DNA of 46,634 nucleotides from positions 1 through 46,634 of the forward strand of contig SCRU01000099.1 of assembly GCA_004323695.1 (NCBI GenBank), read 5' to 3'. The notes under the pieces were generated by a model that was given only the letters and a program-made list of their open reading frames with translations, ran no database searches and had not been told where the DNA came from. The stretch comes from Burkholderiaceae bacterium (lineage in GTDB: Bacteria > Pseudomonadota > Gammaproteobacteria > Burkholderiales > Burkholderiaceae_C). Both the position numbers and the translations under genes were made by a program. This document shows positions 17,177 to 25,499 of the stretch, piece by piece. Each line of letters begins with the position of its first letter. Positions within the stretch are counted from its first letter, which is position 1.

Positions 17177-19066
17177 CTATCCCTGCTTGTCGTTATCGTT
17201 TTGAACTGCGGGATTTTCCCGCTTTGGGGCCTCGTTGGCGAGACGCAGGTAGGGGTTATCGAGCGGCACTTCCCCGAATAGTGGCTCAGGCCGCGCCAGC
17301 AGGTAGCCGTGCAGCCGCCGCGATTTGCGCGGGCCGGTCACGTCGCAGGTCCAGATGTTGAGGCCGCTGGCCTGCTTGCGGTGCGCCGCCAATTTTTCGA
17401 AGCGCTTCTGCACCCACTGCCACGCTTCCAGTTTCTCTTGCCTGGCGATGGTCGCCACCTGCGGATGTTCCTGGGCGTAGCGCTGGAACACGCCGGGGCT
17501 GACCAGGTAGGCCGTGCCGGCGACGGTATGCACGAGGGCCTTGGCGTCGTTGATGATGAGCTTGCGCGACCGCACGCCCAGGGTCAGCCAGGCCATGAAG
17601 TCTTCGCCGGAGGGCTCGGCCTGTGGCCGAGGTGCCGAGGCTGGCGGTGCCGGCGGCGGCGCCACCGCGCTGGCCCGGGAATCTCCTTCGGCGTCTGCCT
17701 GCGCGTCGGCGACGGGCTCGGGCGGCATCGGGAGCGGTGCCGACGCGGCAGGTGCCATATCCAGTAGATCGAGCAGCGCACCGACGCCGTTGTCCGCCGC
17801 CGCTGCCGTCATCACTGGCGTGACCGGCGACTCGCCGCTCAGGGCAGGCTCTGGTTTCGTGCGAGCCGCACCAAGCGCTGCGGGAACCTGCTGCGCCATG
17901 TCCTCTTGCTCCTGCTCGACCTGCACCTGGCCGGCGAAGGGCGCGGGCCGTTCGGCTGCCTCCCAGATCAGCGCAGGCGACAGCTTCAAGAACGTGAAGC
18001 TGTGCGACCAGCCGGCATCGCTCGCGACAGTGGCCTTCCAGATCGCCTTGCCGTCCGGCGTGGGCAAGGCGATGCCGTGGTCCTGCAGCACGTTGAACAC
18101 CGCCGTGTTGCTGGCCGGGATGCCGTCGATGCCTTGCTGCAGCAGATGGGCGCGCAGCTTGTCCGAGACGGTCTTGCTCACCAGCCACAACGCATCCTGG
18201 GTCAGCCAGCCGTCCGAAGCCTGGGGCTGGTTCAGCTTGAATTCCTCGCGCAGCAGGAAGCGCAGGCCATCGAGCAGCTTGCGCTGCAGGGCGTGCTTGG
18301 GCGCGGCCAGTGCCTTGCTGGGATCGCCGCCGAGTTCCTGGGCTACCGAGGCTTGGTCCGCCTGCACGACCAGCTCGCCGAGCGTGCCGGCATGCTCGTA
18401 CTGGCCGGCCAGCACGTACAGGAGCGCGGCCCACAGGTCGGGGTAGCCGGCGAGCCAGTCGAAGATGCCCGGATCGAGCAGCCGGGCGTAGAGCAAGCCG
18501 GTGGCGGCGCTGTGCAGCCGGTACTCGCGTTCCTTCCGGTAGCGGAAGCGGTACGGCCGTCGCAGCGGGCCGTGCCAGGGATGCCAGACCGTGCCGTCCG
18601 CGTACTCCACGTGCAGATCGACGGCGACCTTGCCGACGTCGTGCAACAGCGCCGCATAGGCGGTGCCGGCCGTCCAGGCTTCGGCCTGGGCCGCTTGTGC
18701 CTCCGGTGTGGTGCCGGCGGGCAGCAGGTGCGACTGCCGCAGCTTCAGGGCGTAGGCGACTATCTCCAGGCCATGGTCCAGCATGCCGCCCGGGTAGGCA
18801 TGGTGATGGGCCTCCGAGGCGGGGAACTGCTGGACCAGCTCGGCGTAGCGCTCCAGCGGGCCGAGATACAGCGTGGCGAACTGGCGGCGCGACAGTGAGG
18901 TGCGCTGCCAGATGTGTTCCAGCAGCAGCTGCCGGCGTGGTGTCGCCAGCAGCGATGCGGCCGGCTCCGGCCGCATCAGCCCTTTGCCGGGATCGGCGGG
19001 AGGTGTGGGTGTCGGCGCGGCGCCAGAGGTAGACGGCGGCCGTTTGCGTTGGAACAACGAGAGCAT
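17177..19066 (-). CDS. traI: ICE relaxase TraI, MobH family (TIGR03760 type)
   Basis: This 629-residue protein should nick the ICE DNA at oriT and pilot the strand into the recipient. ATG at 19066 (MLSLFQRKRPPS) is preferred to in-frame starts upstream that would read through low-complexity sequence. The N-terminal TraI_2 domain has the MobH histidine/HD features: ASEAHHHAYPGGMLDHGLEI (HHH and DHG) and ALLHDVGKVAVDLHVE. This metal-binding HD-like arrangement replaces the classical two-tyrosine relaxase. A Pro/Ala-rich linker (about 400-500) leads to a C-terminal domain with the WLTLGVRSRKLIINDAKA segment. It is co-oriented with the mating genes but separated from them by the TA pair. Confidence 0.88.
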   Translation of the reverse strand: MLSLFQRKRPPSTSGAAPTPTPPADPGKGLMRPEPAASLLATPRRQLLLEHIWQRTSLSRRQFATLYLGPLERYAELVQQFPASEAHHHAYPGGMLDHGLEIVAYALKLRQSHLLPAGTTPEAQAAQAEAWTAGTAYAALLHDVGKVAVDLHVEYADGTVWHPWHGPLRRPYRFRYRKEREYRLHSAATGLLYARLLDPGIFDWLAGYPDLWAALLYVLAGQYEHAGTLGELVVQADQASVAQELGGDPSKALAAPKHALQRKLLDGLRFLLREEFKLNQPQASDGWLTQDALWLVSKTVSDKLRAHLLQQGIDGIPASNTAVFNVLQDHGIALPTPDGKAIWKATVASDAGWSHSFTFLKLSPALIWEAAERPAPFAGQVQVEQEQEDMAQQVPAALGAARTKPEPALSGESPVTPVMTAAAADNGVGALLDLLDMAPAASAPLPMPPEPVADAQADAEGDSRASAVAPPPAPPASAPRPQAEPSGEDFMAWLTLGVRSRKLIINDAKALVHTVAGTAYLVSPGVFQRYAQEHPQVATIARQEKLEAWQWVQKRFEKLAAHRKQASGLNIWTCDVTGPRKSRRLHGYLLARPEPLFGEVPLDNPYLRLANEAPKRENPAVQNDNDKQG

Positions 19067-19331
19067 GGCGAACCCCGGACGGCGGGCGGGTCGGGAGAGC
19101 CTTTTGGCCTTTTCGGGTAGGGCCATTCCCCTTGGCCCCATTCCCTTGCCCCTTCCCCAGCCCTTTGGCCTTTAGGAAGCCTTTGGATATAGAGCAACCG
19201 AGGCGAGCCAGCCACAACCAATGCGGGCCTGGCCCAAGGCGGATTGATGCGGGAAGGCAGGCTGTGCTGTCCCTACGATGGAGCCGATTCATCCACCCGG
19301 AAACAGCACCATGCGCCCTCACATTGACAGC
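19067..19331. other. Pyrimidine-rich repeated region upstream of traI (candidate oriT)
   Basis: There is no gene here. From 19100 to about 19190 the plus strand is strikingly pyrimidine-rich and repetitive: CCTTTTGGCCTTTT at 19100-19113, CCCTTTGGCCTTTA at 19161-19174, and between them alternating ATTCCC, CCTTGGCCCC and TTGCCCC tracts. It lies directly upstream of the relaxase gene, a usual place for oriT or a strong regulatory leader. No nic site can be assigned by eye. Confidence 0.35.
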
Positions 19332-19349
19332 GTAAGGAAACTTCCTTAC
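19332..19349. promoter_or_regulatory. Operator palindrome of the prlF-yhaV toxin-antitoxin operon
   Basis: GTAAGGAA-AC-TTCCTTAC is a perfect 8+8 bp inverted repeat ending 30 bp before the prlF start. PrlF antitoxins have an AbrB/MazE-type DNA-binding domain and repress their own operon, so this is very likely the autoregulatory operator. The ribosome site AGGAG follows downstream. Confidence 0.7.
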
Positions 19350-19379
19350 CATCCAGGCATTGCCATCAGGAGTGCTGCC

Positions 19380-19697
19380 ATGCCCGAAATCCATGAAATC
19401 GCGACGCTGACCTCAAAGGGTCAGATCACGCTGCCCAAGTCCATCCGGCAGGTGCTGGGCGTGGACACCGGCGGCAAGGTGGCGTTCGACCTTCGCGGTA
19501 GCGAAGTGGTCGTGACCCGTGCCGATGCCGAGCATGAAGACCCCGCCATCGCCGCATTCCTGACCTTGCTGGCCAGCGACATCGAGGCTGGCCGGAACAT
19601 CCGCGGCCTGCCGGAGGATCTGGCTCGCACGATGCTGGAGCACGCAGGCCACAAGGTTGTCCTGGGTGATGACTTCGATGAGGACGTGGAAATCTGA
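19380..19697 (+). CDS. prlF: Type II antitoxin PrlF (AbrB/MazE fold)
   Basis: This 105-residue antitoxin neutralises the YhaV ribonuclease. ATG at 19380 follows AGGAG at proper spacing; earlier in-frame ATGs lack the domain match and overlap the operator. The swapped-hairpin AbrB motif is at residues 6-50: ATLTSKGQITLPKSIRQVLG and GGKVAFDLRGSEVVV. The acidic C-terminus (GDDFDEDVEI) fits a toxin-blocking tail. It overlaps yhaV by one base (TGATG). The pair likely stabilises the ICE in its host by addiction. Confidence 0.9.
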   Translation: MPEIHEIATLTSKGQITLPKSIRQVLGVDTGGKVAFDLRGSEVVVTRADAEHEDPAIAAFLTLLASDIEAGRNIRGLPEDLARTMLEHAGHKVVLGDDFDEDVEI

Positions 19698-20161
19698 TGC
19701 AACAGCATGGCTGGACGCTGCTCTTTCACGACAACCTGATCGAGCAGTTGACGAAGCTGCGCGCGGCGGTGCTGCGTGCGCAGGAGAACGACCCGAAGGG
19801 CTTCGCGTCCAACGCCAACGTCAAGTTCTTCCGGGCCCTGGTCCAGTTGATACAGGACGTGGTGCCGAGCGATCCGGCGCGCGACGAATACCGGCAGGGC
19901 AACACCATGGGGCCAGACTACCGCCACTGGCGGCGGGCCAAGCTCGGTCGGCGGTATCGGCTGTTCTTCCGCTACGACTCGAAGGCGAAGGTCATCGTGT
20001 ACGCCTGGGTCAACGATGAGCAGACCTTGCGATCGGCGGGCAGCAAGTCCGACCCCTACGCGGTGTTCGAGAAGATGCTGGGACGCGGCAACCCGCCGGA
20101 CGATTGGGCCGAGCTTGTGGCAGCGAGCAAAGCCGACTGGCAGAGCGAACGCAAAGGCTGA
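19697..20161 (+). CDS. yhaV: Type II toxin YhaV (RelE-like ribonuclease)
   Basis: This 154-residue toxin has the YhaV landmarks: GWTLLFHDNLIEQLTKLRAA at the start, KFFRALVQLIQDVVPSDPA, then DYRHWRRAKLGRRYRLFFRY and IVYAWVNDEQTLRSAGSKSD near the end. YhaV is a RelE-superfamily RNase that cuts mRNA, often on the ribosome, when PrlF is lost. It is translationally coupled to prlF by the TGATG junction. The length is that of the family, so it appears intact. Confidence 0.9.
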   Translation: MQQHGWTLLFHDNLIEQLTKLRAAVLRAQENDPKGFASNANVKFFRALVQLIQDVVPSDPARDEYRQGNTMGPDYRHWRRAKLGRRYRLFFRYDSKAKVIVYAWVNDEQTLRSAGSKSDPYAVFEKMLGRGNPPDDWAELVAASKADWQSERKG

Positions 20162-20283
20162 TGCGCCGGATACCTTCATGTTCGGCGTGATTAGATGTTG
20201 CACAGAATTTCCACCATGGGTTGAAAGCTTACGCAGGATTCAATCAAGCGAGCAAAGCACAGCACGACCATGAGGCAGCCATC

Positions 20284-20643
20284 ATGAAGACCGCCGCACG
20301 GACCACCTTCGCAGAACGACTCGGCCGCACGCTGGGCCGGACTTGGCGAGGCTGTGCGCGTTTGGATCGGCGGGCCAATGGTTGGTTGCTCTCTCGCGGA
20401 TGGGCACCTGGCGCTGCCAATACCGTGCTGCTTGTCGTCAAGCTCGCCGTAATCGGCGTCCTGCTCTACGCCGCGTTCTGGCTCGCGTTGCTGCTTCTGT
20501 TTGCCGTCGCCGCAGCATGGACTGCCCGCAATGCCGAATGGGATGAAGAGCAAGAGACTGAGTGGAAGACCGGTGCCGCTGGATTCGGCCTGTATCGAGG
20601 CGATGTTCGGATCGACATAGGCGACCCGAACGAAGACTCGTGA
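20284..20643 (+). CDS. DUF3742 family ICE protein
   Basis: The product has 119 residues from the ATG at 20284. The N-terminus is basic (ERLGRTLGRTWRGCARLDRR), then one long hydrophobic segment (about 45-80) spans the membrane, and the C-terminus is acidic and soluble, ending YRGDVRIDIGDPNEDS. This matches DUF3742, a family seen in ICEs of this class near traG_N and the relaxase. No function is known. It lies 122 bp after yhaV and converges with the TraG_N gene, 10 bp between the stops. Confidence 0.75.
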   Translation: MKTAARTTFAERLGRTLGRTWRGCARLDRRANGWLLSRGWAPGAANTVLLVVKLAVIGVLLYAAFWLALLLLFAVAAAWTARNAEWDEEQETEWKTGAAGFGLYRGDVRIDIGDPNEDS

Positions 20644-20653
20644 AAGGCGGCTC

Positions 20654-22171
20654 CTACCTCAGCGACTTCGAGATCGTTCCCGGTCCCTTCGCACCCGCCG
20701 ACTTTGCTCCATCGGTTGCCATCGTCATCATCTGAACGACGTTCCCCGCCCGCACTCCCACCCAGCCCAACGCTGCCACCCAAAACCCAGGTAGGACGAT
20801 GAACATCGTCGCCATGACGAAGTTGAGCAGCATGTCCCCGAAGGCGTTGTTCAGCCCGATCAGCGGATCGAAGTTGCTGTGCGGCCGGTTTGCACCGAAC
20901 CCCCAGCCGTAGAGGGCATCGAGGATGGTGGAGTCAAGCCAGCGCGCGAGCTGGAACCAGAAGTCCACGAAGAACAGCGCGAATTGCACGCAGCTCACCG
21001 CGACCAGCGCCTTCAGCTCGTAGGTGCCGAAGACCAGCACCAGCGGGATGCAGACAACCAGCGCCATTTTGAGCAGCGACAGCACCATCGGCAACGCCTG
21101 CCGCACCACATCCATCGCCGGGAAGAAGCCGAGCGAGCCCATCGTCATGCCCAGATCGCCGGCGCCGCGCGTCACGATGTTGGGCAGCGTCTTCTCGATC
21201 TGCCCGCCGTAGTCGGTGTAGACCGAGCCCTGGTTCATCTTCTGCTGCCGTGGCGAGACCACGGCCCGGATCACCGAGTCGTTCACCTCGGCCTGTGACA
21301 GGAAGCCCGCCCAGCGGCCGATGCGCGTCAACAGGTCGGGATCGACCTGGGCCAGCAGGCGCGCACGTAGGCCGCTGTTGCCGTCGGACCACCACTGCCT
21401 GCAGGTCGGGTAGCCCCCGCCGCTGTCCACCTGGGCCAGCCCCGCATCGCGCGTCGCGTCGTAGGGCCAGGCCGTGCGGGGCGTGTTGGAGTGGTAGGTG
21501 TCGTAGAAACCCGCGTTGTCCAGGAAGTAGCTCGACCCGATCCAAGTCACGTCGTTCATGTCGTCGTCGGAGAGCGTGGGCCGGCTCATGAACAGCTTGG
21601 CCCGCGACGGGCCGTAGCAGTCGTGCACGAAGTCGCCCACCTCCTGGGCCAGCACCGGGTCGTCGATGCGCGTCGCATCCACGTCCATGCGCATCTGCCG
21701 CAGGTCCGTGCCGCAGGGGATCGCCGCTACCGCGCCGCCTGTGACCGCCTTCGAGATTGAGTGCATGAAGAACCACCACACCGGCACCAGCGCGCTCTGG
21801 TTGTTGAGCGTGGTGTAGGCGTTCGACCAGCCCGTGTCGTTGGGCTGCGGGACGCTGAACTGGCATTGCGCCGAGCGCGTCGTGTCGAAGCGGATCGTGC
21901 TGAGGTCGACCGGGATGAAAGGCACGCCCGCGAACAGGATGACGACGATCGCCACCCACACGCGGTTCTCGATGCGCATCGAGGACAGCACGCCCTTGTT
22001 GCCCTCGTCGGCACCTTCCGCGCGTGCGCGCAGCCACTCCTGCACGACGATCACCACGAAGGGCAGCGCGAACACGCCGCTGGCCACCAAGATATTCCAG
22101 ATGCCGTTGTTGACGATCCACCCGACGAGCGTCAGGTAATACTCCAGGTAGTCGGTCGTGTAGAGGGTCAT
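20654..22171 (-). CDS. Conjugal transfer protein with TraG N-terminal domain
   Basis: This 505-residue inner-membrane protein belongs to the ICE mating apparatus. It has N-terminal membrane helices (DYLEYYLTLVGWIVNNGIWN and following), a large periplasmic segment rich in W, N and D (about 90-330), and a cluster of helices from about 345 to 480 (MVLSLLKMALVVCIPLVLVF). This is the TraG_N architecture, which in F-like systems takes part in mating-pair stabilisation and entry exclusion. It lacks the C-terminal half of F TraG, as is normal in this ICE class. It is the last gene of the minus-strand transfer block. Confidence 0.85.
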   Translation of the reverse strand: MTLYTTDYLEYYLTLVGWIVNNGIWNILVASGVFALPFVVIVVQEWLRARAEGADEGNKGVLSSMRIENRVWVAIVVILFAGVPFIPVDLSTIRFDTTRSAQCQFSVPQPNDTGWSNAYTTLNNQSALVPVWWFFMHSISKAVTGGAVAAIPCGTDLRQMRMDVDATRIDDPVLAQEVGDFVHDCYGPSRAKLFMSRPTLSDDDMNDVTWIGSSYFLDNAGFYDTYHSNTPRTAWPYDATRDAGLAQVDSGGGYPTCRQWWSDGNSGLRARLLAQVDPDLLTRIGRWAGFLSQAEVNDSVIRAVVSPRQQKMNQGSVYTDYGGQIEKTLPNIVTRGAGDLGMTMGSLGFFPAMDVVRQALPMVLSLLKMALVVCIPLVLVFGTYELKALVAVSCVQFALFFVDFWFQLARWLDSTILDALYGWGFGANRPHSNFDPLIGLNNAFGDMLLNFVMATMFIVLPGFWVAALGWVGVRAGNVVQMMTMATDGAKSAGAKGPGTISKSLR

Positions 22172-22194
22172 GGCGTGCTCCTCGCCTCAGTCGT

Positions 22195-22554
22195 TCAGCC
22201 GCTGCGCAGCAGTTGGCTGCCTTCGAGCAGCACGAGAGTGACGACGGCCGCGATCTCGACGCGCAGCAGGCGCTGGTGCGCCTCGGCTGAAGGCTCGCGC
22301 TCGCGCAGGCGCCGACGCATCCACCACCAGCCGTAGGCCGTGGCCGCGTAGACCAGCAGCCGCCACACCAGGAAGTGGGCCGAGTGCTCGCGCAGCCACC
22401 GCTCCCAGCCGTCGATGCTGCCGACGACATGCAGGCCGACGACGTTCACGCCCGCGGCAATGCCGGCGACCGCCAGCACCCACAGCAGCGCGACGGCCAC
22501 GCGCCGGTTGAACAGCCAGGCGGGCCGCAGCCAGGTCCATGCGCGCGCGGCCAT
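22195..22554 (-). CDS. Small ICE membrane protein of the transfer block
   Basis: The product has 119 residues. ATG at 22554 overlaps the upstream TIGR03755 stop by one base (TGATG), so it is translationally coupled. Hydrophobic segments lie at about 18-45, 62-78 and 101-117, with a basic loop WMRRRLREREPS between the last two. Genes of similar size sit between TIGR03755 and TraG_N in related ICEs. I do not recognise a named family; a structural role in the mating apparatus is inferred from position. Confidence 0.7.
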   Translation of the reverse strand: MAARAWTWLRPAWLFNRRVAVALLWVLAVAGIAAGVNVVGLHVVGSIDGWERWLREHSAHFLVWRLLVYAATAYGWWWMRRRLREREPSAEAHQRLLRVEIAAVVTLVLLEGSQLLRSG

Positions 22555-23954
22555 CAGTTGTTCCTCGGCTTCTGCACTTCCTTGAGCCGGTCGCGCGTGG
22601 TGTCGCCCTCGAAGATGCCGCGCGAGCCGGCGGCGCGGGTGTCGTGCCGCTGCACGATCGCCATCGCCGAATTGCCGGCCAGCGTGCGCCGCAGCTCCAG
22701 CTCGGTCTTGAGGTTGTTGATCTCCTGTTCCAGCGCGGTGTTCTCCTGATCGACCGCCTTCACGGCCAGATCGTTGGCGGCGACGTTGGGCTCCTTCTTG
22801 CCGGTGAGCAGCGTGCGCTGCAACAGCAAGGCCTTCTCCAGCACGCTCGACAGCGCGGCCTCGGACGCCAGGCGCTTGCCGAGCAGGTCTTGATCGGGCT
22901 CGTCGCGCAGCGCCTCGATCACGCCGCGGGTGATCGGCAGCGAATTGCTGCCGGCGGCTTCGAGGTTCGCCACCGTCATCGGCGTCGAGCCGGTCACGAG
23001 ACCCTGCAACGTCTGCAGCTTGGTTTCGTACTCTTCCTGGATCACCGGCGTCAGGCCGACGCCGGGCGTCGTCTGCGTCTTGGTGCAGGTCTCGCAGGTG
23101 CGCTGCTCGCGCTCGCCGAGCACGCGCGTGGCGAAGTCCGCTGCGGCCTGCGGCGAGGACCAGGTTTGGCAAGTCAGCCGGTTGCCGCACGAAGCGCGCG
23201 GAATCGACGAGGTGTCCGTGACGCCGCGGCTGTTGAGCAGGTTGTAGCCGGCACGGGTCACGTCGCCGACCACCTTGATCGAGCCCTGGCCCGAACCACC
23301 CGCGTTGCTGCCGCCGACCCAGGGCACGCCGTTGTTGCCCTTGTTCGATTCGGCTTGTTCCACGGCTGACACGGCATCGGTGCTGCTCACCGCGTCGCGC
23401 AGCGCGAAGCCCTCGGCGAGCTGGTCCCAGCCCGCCTGGCCGCCGGCCATGTCCGCCATCCGGTTGGCCATCGCCTTGCAGGTCAGCTTGCTGCGGTCGA
23501 AGTCGAGCCGCGCTTGCAGCACGCCGTTGGTCAACAGGTTGTAGAGGCCCGGATCGGCGCGCTGGATGATCAGCGCCGGCAGTGAGGCGACGGCACTGGT
23601 CGCGCTCTGGATCACGTTGCTCATGATCTGCTGGAAGCCGTTGGTGATGCCGTTCAACTGGTTCTGCAGCGTCGTCGTGATGCTCATGTCGCCGCAGATC
23701 AGGTTGCTGTTCCAGCCGATGCCCACACCGATGCTCTGCATGTTCCCGGCGCCGCCCATTGACACGGCGCGGCCGCCGCCGATGCTGTAGAGCACGTCGT
23801 CGCCGATCACGCTGCCGCTCACGCCGACGCTGGTGGGATTGATGCGGGTCTGCGCCCACGCGACGCTCGCCGCAGCGGTGACGGCGCAGGCGAGCGCGAT
23901 GCTGAGCGTGTAGGGCTTGGCACATTGCGCGAGATGGGAGAGAGACGTTTTCAT
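22554..23954 (-). CDS. ICE mating protein TIGR03755 (PFL_4711 family)
   Basis: This 466-residue exported protein has a signal peptide (SLSHLAQCAKPYTLSIALA..., ending AWA-Q). The mature start RINPTSVGVSGSVIGDDVLY and the GWNSNLICGDMSITTTLQNQ segment are hallmarks of TIGR03755. Paired cysteines (CETC at about 296-299, others near the middle) suggest disulfides, fitting the nearby DsbA-like gene. The C-terminal 150 residues are rich in heptads and likely coiled coil. F-plasmid TraH/TraN-like roles in outer-membrane assembly are possible but unproven. Confidence 0.85.
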   Translation of the reverse strand: MKTSLSHLAQCAKPYTLSIALACAVTAAASVAWAQTRINPTSVGVSGSVIGDDVLYSIGGGRAVSMGGAGNMQSIGVGIGWNSNLICGDMSITTTLQNQLNGITNGFQQIMSNVIQSATSAVASLPALIIQRADPGLYNLLTNGVLQARLDFDRSKLTCKAMANRMADMAGGQAGWDQLAEGFALRDAVSSTDAVSAVEQAESNKGNNGVPWVGGSNAGGSGQGSIKVVGDVTRAGYNLLNSRGVTDTSSIPRASCGNRLTCQTWSSPQAAADFATRVLGEREQRTCETCTKTQTTPGVGLTPVIQEEYETKLQTLQGLVTGSTPMTVANLEAAGSNSLPITRGVIEALRDEPDQDLLGKRLASEAALSSVLEKALLLQRTLLTGKKEPNVAANDLAVKAVDQENTALEQEINNLKTELELRRTLAGNSAMAIVQRHDTRAAGSRGIFEGDTTRDRLKEVQKPRNN

Positions 23955-23963
23955 GGGCGCACC

Positions 23964-24914
23964 TCAATTGACATCGACGCTGCCGAGGAAGACCTGGCCG
24001 CGGCGCTGGCAACAGGCATAGGGACGCCACAGCGCCCAGGCGTAGTCGCCCTGCTGGGCCTGCGTGAGGCTTCCGCTGTGCGGGAAGACCACGCAACTGT
24101 TCGAGAGCGTGGGCGTGAGCGGCTGCCACTTGCCCGTGGAGGCGTCCGTTTCCATCAGCGCACCGGCCGGCCAGTAGCCGTCGCGGCTGTTGGCAAGCAG
24201 CGGCTGGTACACGTGGATCTGGTTGCGCCGCGTCACGACGTCGCCCGCGCGCTGCGCGACCACGGCGCCGCTCTTGTGGTCATCGGTCTGGTGCAGGAAG
24301 CCCCCGCGTGCGTACACGTTGCCCCACAGGTTCAGGCCGGTGCGCGTGCCGATCTCGCGCCGTCCGGGAAAGAGTGCTTCGGGGTAGAAGGCTTCCGGGA
24401 TGTTGTAGCGCCAGGCGATGGTGTCCAGCGTGCTGAGCAGGTACGGCATGAAGGCCGTGCCCGCGCCCTCGCACGAGTAGCCGAAGGAACTCGCGAACTG
24501 GCTGAACACGTAGCCGCCCGGGTGGCCGATGACGTCCGCGTTCTTGAACTTGGCGAGGTTGTTCTCGTTGTCGTGGTTCGTTGTCCCGTCGCCGCCTGCC
24601 CGCGCAGTCGGGTTCGGCGTGCTCATCGCGCGGACCTCGACCCACGGGTTCTCGCCGGTGTTGCTGTAGCTCGATACCACCGCGTCCGGCACGTAGTGCC
24701 GCACCTTCACCGATGTGCGCACCGTGCAGCCCGTCCAGGTGCAGAAGAGCCAGTAGCAGATGCCGACGACGCGGTACTCGATGCAGTCCGGCGACAGGGC
24801 CGAGGACACAATGGTGGCGGTGTTCAGCGCGAAACTCGATGCCGCGCCGCCCAGCAGCACCGAGGCGATGGCAAGGCGAGCGCGGCGCGACGATGCCGAC
24901 AGCAGGCGCTTCAT
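23964..24914 (-). CDS. ICE mating protein TIGR03756 (TraU-like)
   Basis: The exported protein has 316 residues and an N-terminal signal (MKRLLSASSRRARLAIASVL, ending SSFA-L). Its cysteine-rich start SPDCIEYRVVGICYWLFCTW and the late ALWRPYACCQRRGQVFLG match the TraU-like TIGR03756 family, needed for DNA transfer in F-type apparatuses. The many cysteines imply disulfide folding in the periplasm. It overlaps TIGR03757 by four bases and precedes TIGR03755 by nine. Confidence 0.87.
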   Translation of the reverse strand: MKRLLSASSRRARLAIASVLLGGAASSFALNTATIVSSALSPDCIEYRVVGICYWLFCTWTGCTVRTSVKVRHYVPDAVVSSYSNTGENPWVEVRAMSTPNPTARAGGDGTTNHDNENNLAKFKNADVIGHPGGYVFSQFASSFGYSCEGAGTAFMPYLLSTLDTIAWRYNIPEAFYPEALFPGRREIGTRTGLNLWGNVYARGGFLHQTDDHKSGAVVAQRAGDVVTRRNQIHVYQPLLANSRDGYWPAGALMETDASTGKWQPLTPTLSNSCVVFPHSGSLTQAQQGDYAWALWRPYACCQRRGQVFLGSVDVN

Positions 24915-25357
24915 GGCTGCGTCTCCCGATGGGCTTCGATGCGAGCCACGGCGCGCGCCACGTCGGGCTCGCCGTAGATCACGTAGCGGCGATCGACCAC
25001 GACGGCGGGCACCTTGGCGATGCCCAGCCCCCAGGCATCGGCCACGCCCTGGTAGGCGCTGCCGATCCGGCCATGCAAGGCCTGGCCGCCATCGCGCAGG
25101 CGCTGCTGCACGAGCGCGGCAGCGCGGCTGGGGGCGTTGGGCAGACCGGCCGCCAGCTCAGCCTCGATGCGCTCGGGCAGGTCCAGCTCGATCACCCGCA
25201 CGCCGGCCGTGGACTGCACCGGATGGCGGCTGTCGGTCACGAACAGCACGTCGGCGGCAGAAGCGACCTGGCCGCACAGGGCAAGCAGAAGCCCTCCTGC
25301 GCACGCGATGCGCATGGCCGGCAGCCGCGGGATGGAATTGAAGAAGGGAGCCGTCAT
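24911..25357 (-). CDS. ICE mating protein TIGR03757
   Basis: The product has 148 residues. ATG at 25357 (MTAPFFNSIPRLPAMRIACA) or the internal ATG 14 codons later gives a signal peptide ending ASA-A. The mature part reads ADVLFVTDSRHPVQ and ends in the TrbC/TraW-type strand IAKVPAVVVDRRYVIYG, a thioredoxin-like fold without catalytic cysteines. It is a periplasmic component of the ICE mating machine. It is coupled to TIGR03756 by an ATGA overlap. A strong terminator hairpin lies upstream, so this gene may start a separate transcript. Confidence 0.83.
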   Translation of the reverse strand: MTAPFFNSIPRLPAMRIACAGGLLLALCGQVASAADVLFVTDSRHPVQSTAGVRVIELDLPERIEAELAAGLPNAPSRAAALVQQRLRDGGQALHGRIGSAYQGVADAWGLGIAKVPAVVVDRRYVIYGEPDVARAVARIEAHRETQP

Positions 25358-25499
25358 GGCGGGCGTCCTGGGAATGAGAGCAAGGCCCCTAGTCGAACTC
25401 CGAGGGCATGTCCGCTGCGACAAGGAATGCGCACTGCGCACCCCCCGCTTTCGCAAGCAGCGCAAGGAAGAGAAACGGGAGCCGAAGCTCCCGTGGGGA
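25358..25499 (-). other. Spacer between TIGR03757 and an accessory ICE gene
   Basis: There is no gene here. It holds the terminator hairpin at 25475-25494 and, between it and TIGR03757, about 117 bases that must carry any promoter for the downstream minus-strand genes. No convincing hexamers are seen. Confidence 0.4.
25475..25494 (-). terminator. Perfect TTCG-tetraloop hairpin terminator
   Basis: Read on the minus strand, ACGGGAGC-TTCG-GCTCCCGT is a perfect eight-pair stem with the very stable TTCG loop, starting six bases after the stop of the gene at 25500-26090 and followed by TTTCTCTTCC. It has the form of a rho-independent terminator with a modest T tract. It would split the transfer block into two transcripts or reduce read-through. 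Confidence 0.7.

Noticed and set aside
20162-20283. Gene in the gap between yhaV and the DUF3742 gene
   Set aside because: Only 122 bp; no frame with a ribosome site or domain.
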